From CAYIHX01 sp964363305 (GTDB taxonomy: Bacteria; Bdellovibrionota; UBA1018): a DNA stretch of 64,000 bases. The stretch covers positions 1 through 64,000 of the forward strand of contig CAYIHX010000018.1 in NCBI GenBank assembly GCA_964363305.1. The letters run 5' to 3'. The translations under genes and the position numbers were made by a program. The notes beneath the pieces are model-generated. The model was not told the origin of the DNA. It did not search any database and was given only the letters and a program-made list of their open reading frames with translations. Of the stretch, positions 40,898 to 48,450 are shown piece by piece (position 1 is the first letter of the stretch; each line of letters opens with the position of its first letter).

Positions 40898-42385
40898 GTG
40901 AAAAACGCAGCATCGCGTTCTGGAAAAATTTGGATAGGCGGCAAATGGGTCTCGCCGAAATCGCGTCAGGTGCGCGCCGTCATTAATCCGACGACCGGGG
41001 AAAAAATCGATCAAGCGCATGATTGCGGCTCTGAAGACGTCGACCTCGCTGTTCAGGCGGCCGTGGATGCGCAACACCGTTGGTGGAAAACCCCGGGCGT
41101 CGAGAAGGCGAAGATTCTTCGCGAGACCGGGGCTCGTATCCGGGCCAGGGAAAAAGATCTCGCAGCCCTGATGACTCTCGAGACGGGCAAGGCGCTGTGC
41201 GAGTCGATCGACTGTATCGAATGGGTCGCCGCGTGTTTTGAATACTACTCTGAGTACGCCAGGTCCAGTTTCGGAAACTCGATTCCTCCGGTCGCGCCCC
41301 ATCAGGTGAATTTCACCATCAAGGAGCCATACGGCGTCGTGGCCGCTATTGCGCCATTCAATTTTCCGCTCCTTTTGATGTCATGGAAGGTCGCACCGGC
41401 CTTGGCCGCCGGCAATACGCTGGTGTGTAAGCCACCGCATCAGAATCCGCTTTCGAACCTGCTCCTTGCGGAATGTTACGATCTTTTCCCGCCTGGAGTG
41501 ATCAACGTGATCACGGGGGGCGCTGAGACCGGCGCGCTTCTTGTCGAACATCCGAAGGTCGATCTGATCGCTTTCACGGGATCGACGGAGACCGGGCGAA
41601 AAATCGCGTCGGTGGCCGGCCAGCATCTCAAGAAGGTGAATTTGGAATTGGGTGGCATCGATCCATTCATAGTTTTTGAAGATGCGGATCTCGATGTCGC
41701 GGTTCCTGGCGTGGCATGGGCTCGTCTGCTCAATGCCGGGCAGGTGTGTACGTCCTCCAAGCGGATCTATCTGACCCAGAAGATCGCGCCGGAGTTTCTG
41801 GAGCGGCTCACTCGGCATGTGAAGGAGTTGACGCTCGGAGATCCGATGAATCCCGAGACGGACGTCGGTCCGCTGATTTCGGAAGAAGCGCTTCAGAAGG
41901 TGGAGCGGCAGGTGAAGGAGGCGTGTCAAGAAGGCGCCACTTTGCATCTCGGTGGCAAGAGGGCGTCTCCGGGCGGTTTGAAAGGCTGGTTTTACGAGCC
42001 GACCATTCTTACGAACGTGAAGCATGGATCGATGCTGACGACCCAGGAAGTGTTCGGGCCGGTGATCGCCTTGATCGTCGTCAAAGACGCGGACGAAGCG
42101 ATCCGCATGGCGAACGACTCCGCCTATGGTCTGGGTGCGTGTGTTTATACGAAGAGCCTCGAGCTTGCGATGCGCGCGATGGAGAACATCAAGGCCGGAA
42201 CTTTTTGGGTGAACGACCCGCTGACTGATAACGAGGCCGGTCCTTTTGGCGGAATGAGGGCTAGCGGAGTGGGGCGGGAACTCGGCCCCGAGGGCCTCGA
42301 CGCGTTTCGTGAACCCAAGCACGTGCATATTGACTATGTCATGGAGCGCAAGGGTTATTGGTATCCCTACCGGAATCGGAGATAG
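40898..42385 (+). CDS. aldehyde dehydrogenase
   Basis: GTG start with a purine-rich leader (AGAAAGAGAAAGGG). 495 residues. Motifs: PFNFPLLLMSWKVAPALAAG, FTGSTETGRKI, E250 (VNLELGGIDPFI) and C284 (NAGQVCTSSKR). It is followed after three bases by a lysine-6-dehydrogenase-like gene. Because that enzyme yields 2-aminoadipate 6-semialdehyde, this ALDH may convert it to 2-aminoadipate. It could also be a paralogous aminoaldehyde dehydrogenase serving the operon opposite. Family assignment is certain, substrate is not. Confidence 0.88.
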   Translation: MKNAASRSGKIWIGGKWVSPKSRQVRAVINPTTGEKIDQAHDCGSEDVDLAVQAAVDAQHRWWKTPGVEKAKILRETGARIRAREKDLAALMTLETGKALCESIDCIEWVAACFEYYSEYARSSFGNSIPPVAPHQVNFTIKEPYGVVAAIAPFNFPLLLMSWKVAPALAAGNTLVCKPPHQNPLSNLLLAECYDLFPPGVINVITGGAETGALLVEHPKVDLIAFTGSTETGRKIASVAGQHLKKVNLELGGIDPFIVFEDADLDVAVPGVAWARLLNAGQVCTSSKRIYLTQKIAPEFLERLTRHVKELTLGDPMNPETDVGPLISEEALQKVERQVKEACQEGATLHLGGKRASPGGLKGWFYEPTILTNVKHGSMLTTQEVFGPVIALIVVKDADEAIRMANDSAYGLGACVYTKSLELAMRAMENIKAGTFWVNDPLTDNEAGPFGGMRASGVGRELGPEGLDAFREPKHVHIDYVMERKGYWYPYRNRR

Positions 42386-42388
42386 ACG

Positions 42389-43579
42389 ATGAAGTTTGTA
42401 GTGATCGGTGGCGCGGGCGCGATGGGGCGAATTACGGTGAAAGATCTCGTGGAGACCTGTACTCCCACGGACGAGATCTTGATTGCGGACTACGATCTGA
42501 AAAAGGCGCAGGATCTGGCCGAATCGTATCACGACCGTCGAGTGACGGCCCGGCAGGTGAACGTCAAGGATCACGAGGGGAGCGCCCGCACGTTGGCCGG
42601 CGCGTTCGTCTTGATCAACGCGGTTCAATACCAGATGAATCTTGACGTCATGGAGATCGCCCTGCGAGTGGGGTCCCATTACGTGGATCTCGGTGGTCTT
42701 TTTCACATCACGCGCAAGCAGCTCGAGCTGGACTCGCGTTTCAAGGCCGCTGGAAAAATCGCGGTGGTCGGAATGGGGGCGGCGCCGGGAATCACGAACA
42801 TTCTCTCGCGCTACGGAGCGGATCGCCTGGATCGAGTCACCGAGATTCACACGCGGGTCGGCTCATTCGACAAGACCAAGGTGGTGCCGGTTCCCGCGTT
42901 GGCCGTTGCCTATTCGTTGAAGACGATTTTGGAGGAATTTTCGCTCGAGCCCGCGGTCTTCACGAAGGGCAAGTTCACCTTCGTGAAGCCGATGTCGGGG
43001 GATGACCCGCATCGGTTTCCGCCTCCGATCGGCATTCGGCGACCGATGTACACGATTCATTCCGAAGTCGCGACGCTTCCTCTTTCTTTTGCGGATAAAG
43101 GCGTCCGTGAGGTGTCGTTCAAAATCGCCTTTGATGAGGCGTTTGTCGATCGAGTGCGGTTTTTACGCGACTTGGGCCTCGCCTCCCACGAGGAGGTCGA
43201 GATTCCCGGCGGCCGAGTGAAGCCGATCGACTTGGTGAACAAAGTAGCCATGTCGCAACCCCCCTCGAAACAGGTCGGACCTTTGCGGCAATACGAGGTT
43301 GTGAGAGCTGTGGTGAAGGGTACGAAGAACGGCAAGAAGGTGACCTGGGTGGTCGATTGCCACACGGCCGGGATGCCGAAGTGGGGAATCGGGCTCGACA
43401 TCGATACGGGGAGTCCGCCCGCTGTCGTCGCGCAGATGCTGGCGGCGGGAGAGATCCAGGGAGCAGGAGCGCTTCCTCCGGAGCTGTGTGTCCCTCCTGA
43501 CGAGTTCATCAAGCGTCTCAAGATTCGCAAGATGACGGTTCGGGCCTCGTGCAAAAAGGGCTGGGGATTTAAGGTTTAG
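42389..43579 (+). CDS. saccharopine dehydrogenase-like / L-lysine 6-dehydrogenase-like
   Basis: 396 residues, the length of Geobacillus-type lysine 6-dehydrogenase. The N-terminal Rossmann fold is GGAGAMGRITVKDL with acid D32-D34 (IADYD). Family motifs follow: INAVQYQMNLDVMEIALRVG, YVDLGGLFH and GMGAAPGITNILSRYGAD. The C-terminal domain contains LVNKVAMSQPPSKQVG. Enzymes of this fold oxidise the lysine epsilon-amine or make and split saccharopine. Coupled with the ALDH before it, lysine catabolism to 2-aminoadipate is the simplest reading. Carboxynorspermidine-type activity is a less likely alternative. Confidence 0.82.
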   Translation: MKFVVIGGAGAMGRITVKDLVETCTPTDEILIADYDLKKAQDLAESYHDRRVTARQVNVKDHEGSARTLAGAFVLINAVQYQMNLDVMEIALRVGSHYVDLGGLFHITRKQLELDSRFKAAGKIAVVGMGAAPGITNILSRYGADRLDRVTEIHTRVGSFDKTKVVPVPALAVAYSLKTILEEFSLEPAVFTKGKFTFVKPMSGDDPHRFPPPIGIRRPMYTIHSEVATLPLSFADKGVREVSFKIAFDEAFVDRVRFLRDLGLASHEEVEIPGGRVKPIDLVNKVAMSQPPSKQVGPLRQYEVVRAVVKGTKNGKKVTWVVDCHTAGMPKWGIGLDIDTGSPPAVVAQMLAAGEIQGAGALPPELCVPPDEFIKRLKIRKMTVRASCKKGWGFKV

Positions 43580-43633
43580 GATCACTGGTGTCCCAAAGAT
43601 ACTTAATTCAAATCATGTGGTTAAGTGTCGTTC

Positions 43634-43666
43634 GGCCAAATCAGTTATCCAATAGCTGATTTGGCC
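43634..43666. promoter_or_regulatory. 11-bp perfect inverted repeat
   Basis: GGCCAAATCAG (43634-43644) and its exact reverse complement (43656-43666) flank 11 bases. It lies 50 bases upstream of the lipoprotein gene at 43716 and 55 bases after the dehydrogenase stop. No T-tract follows on either strand, so an operator is more likely than a terminator. Confidence 0.6.
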
Positions 43667-43715
43667 AATATAAAATTCGACTCAAGAATTAGCGTCAATA
43701 CTCCGACGAGTTGTC

Positions 43716-44429
43716 ATGTCGCACTCATCACGGTTCTGCATCGGGCTGGTGGCTTTTCTTTCTGCATTCAATATGGGCGCAAGCGGTTGCCTGTTCGGCT
43801 CGTCCGCCGATCTTGGTTCAGCCGAGTCGGTTGCCGAAGCCAACACGCTTGCGAACCTGCAGGGGACGTGGAGGACCGGTTGTTCCTACCTGGGGTCCGG
43901 CGTTTACATCGTCTCTACTTTTGTCGTGAGCGGAAGCACGGCCACGGAAAGCATAGAAGGCTTTTCGACTTCAACTTGCGAGACCGCTTCCAGCCGTACA
44001 ATGCTTACCTCAGATCTGGTAACCGTGGGAGAAACGTTCGAAAACACGTTAGGATTTGCCACGTACACTACACGAGTGGACTTTAAAGTTGCTTCAGTTG
44101 TGTTGACGCCTCTGACCGTGACCGCCGCGTCGAATTATAACTCCGTGAGCTTTTGCGGTCTAAGTTCGTGGGCGAATGGGACGCCGGTCGATGCAACGGG
44201 GCTCAATCACTCAGCAGATGGTTGTGTATACCCTGCCGCTGGTTCGATGATCTATCAGACTTTCGATTTGGGGAGCTCGTCGGAGGGGTCATTCACCTAT
44301 TGGGCAACTCCGTATGACGCCGTCGAATTTGGTGCTTACTCTTCGTCCCTTCCGTTCGCGATTTCAGGAGGGTCGACCTCTTCCACCTGGATGCCATCAG
44401 CGACCAGCGCGACCTTCCTCAAGCAGTAA
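43716..44429 (+). CDS. lipoprotein of unknown function
   Basis: 237 residues. Signal peptide with lipobox MGASGC, then a linker (ESVAEANTLANLQGTWRTGC) and a Ser/Thr-rich beta protein with several cysteines (GFSTSTCETAS, VSFCGLSSW, DGCVYPAAG). 'LQGTW' after the linker is typical of small lipocalin-like or beta-barrel lipoprotein domains. The end WMPSATSATFLKQ overlaps the convergent TIGR02147 gene by 11 bases. The role is unknown. Confidence 0.72.
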   Translation: MSHSSRFCIGLVAFLSAFNMGASGCLFGSSADLGSAESVAEANTLANLQGTWRTGCSYLGSGVYIVSTFVVSGSTATESIEGFSTSTCETASSRTMLTSDLVTVGETFENTLGFATYTTRVDFKVASVVLTPLTVTAASNYNSVSFCGLSSWANGTPVDATGLNHSADGCVYPAAGSMIYQTFDLGSSSEGSFTYWATPYDAVEFGAYSSSLPFAISGGSTSSTWMPSATSATFLKQ

Positions 44430-45288
44430 CCGGGGGTTCTTTCGCGACACAGAAGATGTTGTTCGAGAGAAAAAAAACCTGGTCGGGTTTCTTCGAGGCC
44501 TTTGAGATCGCGATAATTTTGTCTCTAAATTCGACGTAGAGCCGTCGAACCTCTCCCTGATCGGCTTCGTTCAGGCAGATCGACATCATGTGGTAGTGGC
44601 TGGGCCGGTGCTGTGGCACTGCGTTCAGGGCCTCGTCGGTCCGATGGGTTCCGACCTTGTAGATCTTGAACTGATCACCGTCGAAATCGGTGGGGGTCCT
44701 GAATACGAACTCGTCGGGTTGCCAGAGGCCATCCTTTTGCTGAATCGAGCCATTCGCGAGCAGTTCATCGAGAGCGCCTTTGATCTCGGCCGCGCTCGCG
44801 TTTTCGCCGGTCAGGCGGCTCTGAACCCAACTCACTTCGGGCTTGAATCCCTCGACTCGCGCCAAGCTATGGATCGCCATGTAAAGCCAACTTTTGAACA
44901 CGACCTCTTTATCGTCTGAGGACTGATGGCCTTCGTGGGTTCCGACGTATTTGAGGCGGTGTCTCAGAAGGTTCAAGGCGCCCTCGAAATATTCAGTGAG
45001 TTTTGCGTCGGGCGAGGTCGTCTTGAGAAAGAGAATCGTGAAAAACTGCTGTTCGAAGGTGTCGAGTTTAAAAAGTGCGCCGATCAACGAGAGCTTGCTC
45101 ATGCTGGTGTGGCGTTTTTTTTCAATGACGAGCTTCAGATAGGCCTTGGAGGCTCCCAGCCGAGTTGCGCAGTATTGAAAAGAGAACGTTTTTTTTCGGC
45201 TTTTTTCGTAGTCGAAACGGTCCTTTAGGAAGTCGCGGTAGTCATTATAGTCGGTGATGGTGGGCTTTTGCTTAGGCGCCTCAGTCAT
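44419..45288 (-). CDS. TIGR02147-family regulator
   Basis: 289 residues. The N-terminal signature DYNDYRDFLKDRFDYEK is followed by a helix-turn-helix (FSFQYCATRLGASKAYLKLV, KKRHTSMSKLSLIGALFKL). The family core is FKSWLYMAIHSLARVEGFKP with a winged segment (WVQSRLTGENASAAEIKGAL). The conserved end is MMSICLNEADQGEVRRLYVE. It is intact, unlike two of the other copies in this window. It stands divergent from a small exported-protein gene (45418) and convergent with a lipoprotein gene, either of which may be its target. Confidence 0.87.
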   Translation of the reverse strand: MTEAPKQKPTITDYNDYRDFLKDRFDYEKSRKKTFSFQYCATRLGASKAYLKLVIEKKRHTSMSKLSLIGALFKLDTFEQQFFTILFLKTTSPDAKLTEYFEGALNLLRHRLKYVGTHEGHQSSDDKEVVFKSWLYMAIHSLARVEGFKPEVSWVQSRLTGENASAAEIKGALDELLANGSIQQKDGLWQPDEFVFRTPTDFDGDQFKIYKVGTHRTDEALNAVPQHRPSHYHMMSICLNEADQGEVRRLYVEFRDKIIAISKASKKPDQVFFLSNNIFCVAKEPPVTA

Positions 45289-45383
45289 TCATTCAGCTCC
45301 GGGGAGTTTTCTCTCAGTAAACCAAAGTTCACTCAATTGATGCAATGCAGTAGACAGGACGTTTGATTACGGCGAGAAGGCGC

Positions 45384-45400
45384 GTACTCACGTTGAGTAC
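45384..45400. promoter_or_regulatory. inverted repeat upstream of a small exported-protein gene
   Basis: GTACTCA-CGT-TGAGTAC, 18 bases before ATG 45418 and overlapping the leader just before its GGAGAAG site. It is a possible binding site for the divergent TIGR02147 regulator. Confidence 0.45.
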
Positions 45401-45417
45401 TAACATTTGGAGAAGTT

Positions 45418-45813
45418 ATGAAAAAGATGATTTGCATGGTTCTACTCGCCCTCTCTTCGGTTTCCGCTTTTGCCGGCGAAACCTGTTATCAAGTTTCGTC
45501 CACGGCCGGCGCGTGGAGCCGTACTCCTGAGTTGCTTTGCGTGGCTCAAACGGATGCCCAAGAAAACAAGTACGACATCACCCTGCGTTCCGGGATGCCT
45601 TTTCAGCAAGAGACGGTCGCGACGTTCAGCTTGAACTTGGTCTCGGCCGTCCGCTGCATGGACTGCAACAAGAACGTGTATGCCCTTTCCAATCCTTCGA
45701 ATTCGACCTTCAACGCGCTCGCGATCCGTTTCGACGGCCAGCGCGATATTCGCGCTCAAACCGAAGAAGGCACGGTGACGATCGGTTCGACTTTGTTTCA
45801 CTACAGGAAGTAA
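45418..45813 (+). CDS. small exported protein
   Basis: 131 residues with ribosome site GGAGAAG and signal peptide MKKMICMVLLALSSVSAFA. The mature protein has four Cys (ETCYQVSS, LLCVAQ, RCMDCNKN) and beta-strand pattern, ending GTVTIGSTLFHYRK. Proteins of this size and form are common in predatory and related bacteria, but no domain is recognised. It diverges from a TIGR02147 regulator across 130 bases that carry an inverted repeat. Confidence 0.75.
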   Translation: MKKMICMVLLALSSVSAFAGETCYQVSSTAGAWSRTPELLCVAQTDAQENKYDITLRSGMPFQQETVATFSLNLVSAVRCMDCNKNVYALSNPSNSTFNALAIRFDGQRDIRAQTEEGTVTIGSTLFHYRK

Positions 45814-45850
45814 CGAAGGTGTGAAAGGCTCTCCGTAAGGTGAGTTAGCC

Positions 45851-46144
45851 ATGGGTTCCTTCTTCATAGCATTTCGAAAGCTTGAGCAATTTTTGTTCGA
45901 ACCGGTGGTGAGCGAACGGGATCGTGCCGGAGTGATCCAGGCATTCGAGTTCACGTATGAGCAGTGCTGGAAGGGGTTCCAGAAGGCGGCGAGTGATCAG
46001 GGCCTGGATGCAAAAAGTCCCCGGCAGGCGATTCAGGCCGCTTTTCAGCTGGGTTGGACTCTCCCGGCAGAGGAGTCCTCCTGGTACTGTTCCAGTTTCT
46101 CAAACGACCCGCCCCAGCCCAGGGACATTCCGGTCTTCGCTTGA
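45851..46144 (+). pseudogene. HI0074/HEPN-type nucleotidyltransferase-partner protein, 3' truncated
   Basis: 97 codons. Residues 1-70 match the nucleotidyltransferase substrate-binding (HI0074) family: FRKLEQFLFEP, RDRAGVIQAFEFTYEQCWKG and KSPRQAIQAAFQLGWTL. The usual second half with the D-R-N-x-x-x-H-x-Y helix is missing. The frame instead runs through the 3' end of the convergent AHSA1 gene and stops. No MNT nucleotidyltransferase gene is next to it. It is probably the remnant of a MNT/HEPN toxin-antitoxin pair. Confidence 0.6.
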
Positions 46145-47013
46145 TGGAAAGTTTCTCGTTCGGCGTCGCTTGCTTCACCCTGAATTTCCCACGATAGGGT
46201 GACTCGAGTGCTGTCTGGCTCCTCCTTGGTCAGAGTGACCGTCGTCAGCAGGGCCTCAGGCCAAGTCGGTGCCATCGGATGGCGAGCGATTTTTTCATTC
46301 TCGTCACAAAAAACTTGCGTGTAAACAATCCGATGAGGTCGGACCACTTCCCAATAACTCACCTTTCCAAACATCTTCGTGCCGCCGTCGCCACTCATGC
46401 AATAGAACGAGGCGCCTCCGGGCCGGATATCCGCACTGATGTACTTCAGCGTAAAACCAGTGGGCGGCGACCATTGAGAGAGGTGCTTCGGGTCCGTCCA
46501 CATCTCAAACATCTTTTCGATCGAAGCATGGAAACTGCGATTGATCACAAATCGATCCACTGGCGATAGATACTCCGCAAGGCGGTCCCAGGTTGCGTCC
46601 CCGCCCGCCTTCTTAACGAATTTTCGGGCTTCATCCGCGGCCTCGGGAGTCGGAAGGGCCATGCTCATCTCCATTTTCGTGCGACCGTCTTTTTCCGAGA
46701 AAAGGACGGTCACGCGAAACAGGGGCGGCCGATCATCATTGGCGCCATGATCATAGACCAACCGAGAGTACTTCTCGACTTCAAGAAACTGAGTTTTATT
46801 CGGATAGTCGACGCCATCGGGCCCATGCATGACGTAGGTCCACGTCCCACCGGGGCGGACATCTTTTTGAGCGGTCGTCAGTGTGAAACCTCGCGGTCCC
46901 CACCACATTGCAACTTTTTTCGGATCCACCCAAGCATCCCAAACCACCTTAACCGGAGCATCATAGACGCGCGTGATGTGAATTTCATTTGCCTTGTCTT
47001 TTTTTGCGTCCAT
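46045..47013 (-). CDS. tandem AHSA1/SRPBCC domain protein
   Basis: 322 residues made of two START-like AHSA1 domains. The first (~8-150) has ITRVYDAPVKVVWDAWVDPK, MWWGPRGFT and GGTWTYVMHGPDG. The second (~155-310) has INRSFHASIEKMFEMWTDPK, QWSPPTGFT and GGASFYCMSGDGG. Each has the WDRL/GWGGSF...L closing helix. These domains bind hydrophobic ligands; two in one chain is uncommon but known. The last ~30 codons overlap the truncated HEPN relic on the other strand. The ligand is unknown. Confidence 0.85.
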   Translation of the reverse strand: MDAKKDKANEIHITRVYDAPVKVVWDAWVDPKKVAMWWGPRGFTLTTAQKDVRPGGTWTYVMHGPDGVDYPNKTQFLEVEKYSRLVYDHGANDDRPPLFRVTVLFSEKDGRTKMEMSMALPTPEAADEARKFVKKAGGDATWDRLAEYLSPVDRFVINRSFHASIEKMFEMWTDPKHLSQWSPPTGFTLKYISADIRPGGASFYCMSGDGGTKMFGKVSYWEVVRPHRIVYTQVFCDENEKIARHPMAPTWPEALLTTVTLTKEEPDSTRVTLSWEIQGEASDAERETFHQAKTGMSLGWGGSFEKLEQYQEDSSAGRVQPS

Positions 47014-47030
47014 TTTTTCCTATCGGTTGC

Positions 47031-48353
47031 TCAGTCAGCGTTAAGGTACTGCTGAGGTGCTCGAAGAAAGTCTCCGATGGGAATCCCCCGGGTTTTCTCC
47101 CGTTCGAGCCACTGCTTTCGAGTGATCAGGATTCCGCGGCCAAAGGAACTCTCCAGCGAAAGGAAGTCGCCCCCTGAGATCGTGTCTTGATACTTCACTT
47201 CGATGGGGAACCGCTTCTTCGTGGTTCGATCTACCCAGAGGAGGTCGATTTCCTTGCCGGCCTTACTTTTCCAGGTGAAAACCTGGCGTGGGGCGGAGAG
47301 CCCCTCCCAGAGTTGCTTTTCCACGAGCCTGATGACGTGGCCGCAGACGGAGTGTTCCGCCAGGGCATCCTCGCGTGGCCTCTCACCCACATTCAGCCAT
47401 GCGGCCAAGTGAGCGAGCGCCGGGTCAATCCATAGAAATTTCCGATCCTTTCGGGGGGCGGGTCGTCCTCGTCCTGTGTCGAAGCTCGAGAGGGAGCACA
47501 AGAGGTAGGCGTCGCCCAGGGCTTCCAGATACTTTCGCACGGTATTGGTCGCCGCATGAAGAGGCTTCGCGAACGCGTCGTAGCTGATCGCGTGCGCTTG
47601 AACTGTCGCAAGGCGCGCGAGAACCTCCAGCGCGATGTTTCGGTCAAGTTTTCTGCGATTGAACTCATAGGCGATGATGTCGTCGAATACCTGCGTACTG
47701 GGCGACATCTTCTCTAGGTCGCCTTGGGTCTTTAGAAATTCCTCCACTCGAAAGGGAAACCCGCCCACATTGAAGTAGATTTCAGGGTGGGGCGTCAGCT
47801 TTTTTTGTTCGAGCTGCTGACAGAACTGCGCATAGTCCATGGGTAGAAGGACTCGATCTGGTGCTTTGTAGGTACCCCGCCGACCGGCCATCCGCTCGGC
47901 GCCTTTTTTTAGATCATAGGCGGAGCTACCGGTGAGAATGAGGCAGCATTGGGAAAGCAATCCTGCATCGACGGCGCGTTTTATGACTCGTTGCCATCCG
48001 ACGACGGAAGTCACTTCATCGAGGACAAGGAGTCTAGGTTTCCGTTCTTGAATGATGGATCCGAGGAGGGTTTCCATCTCGCGCATTCCAGCGAGAGTTT
48101 CCAGATTGCTCCAGGTGATCGAAAGGGGGGGCCACCCTTGTTGCTCAATGAGCTCTGCAATCAGGAGCTTGAGGGAAACAGTTTTTCCGGCACGCCTCGG
48201 GCCGCGTAAAGTATAGACGGTGCCTGGTTCGAGCTCATCGCTTTGAAAAATTCGGGGATGGTAAGACAGGGACGATTTTTTCACCTGTTGGAGGTCGCGA
48301 TCCTCCCAAAGGGCCCCTGAGTTCCACCAAGAGTTATCGAGGGTTAGGTCCAT
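47031..48353 (-). CDS. AAA ATPase with DUF4143
   Basis: The start is placed at 48353 (MDLTLDNSWW) because the frame further up crosses a perfect inverted repeat at 48362. 440 residues. Walker A is GPRRAGKT (51-58), Walker B is RLLVLDEV, and sensor is LILTGSSAYDL. The DUF4143 part ends with a PD-(D/E)xK-like motif (KEIDLLWVDR, FPIEVKYQD). This large family is mostly uncharacterised and often mobile. A DNA-related or defence role is possible but not shown. Confidence 0.85.
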   Translation of the reverse strand: MDLTLDNSWWNSGALWEDRDLQQVKKSSLSYHPRIFQSDELEPGTVYTLRGPRRAGKTVSLKLLIAELIEQQGWPPLSITWSNLETLAGMREMETLLGSIIQERKPRLLVLDEVTSVVGWQRVIKRAVDAGLLSQCCLILTGSSAYDLKKGAERMAGRRGTYKAPDRVLLPMDYAQFCQQLEQKKLTPHPEIYFNVGGFPFRVEEFLKTQGDLEKMSPSTQVFDDIIAYEFNRRKLDRNIALEVLARLATVQAHAISYDAFAKPLHAATNTVRKYLEALGDAYLLCSLSSFDTGRGRPAPRKDRKFLWIDPALAHLAAWLNVGERPREDALAEHSVCGHVIRLVEKQLWEGLSAPRQVFTWKSKAGKEIDLLWVDRTTKKRFPIEVKYQDTISGGDFLSLESSFGRGILITRKQWLEREKTRGIPIGDFLRAPQQYLNAD

Positions 48354-48361
48354 TAGGGCGA

Positions 48362-48383
48362 TATTATCACTTGGGTGATAATA
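48362..48383. promoter_or_regulatory. 9-bp perfect inverted repeat in a divergent promoter region
   Basis: TATTATCAC-TTGG-GTGATAATA, nine bases upstream of the ATPase start at 48353. The arm TATTAT could double as a -10 on the minus strand, so a bound protein would block it. Confidence 0.6.
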
Positions 48384-48450
48384 AAGGCATAGGTTTTTTA
48401 TCAGTCCAACTGATCTCATTTTCCAGGAAAAATCCGCCGAAACGCAATGG

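Noticed and set aside
41381..42850. Long minus-strand frame (489 codons) across the ALDH and dehydrogenase genes
   Set aside because: Antisense to two clear enzyme genes with full catalytic motifs; His/Arg-rich composition with no domain, a GC-rich shadow.
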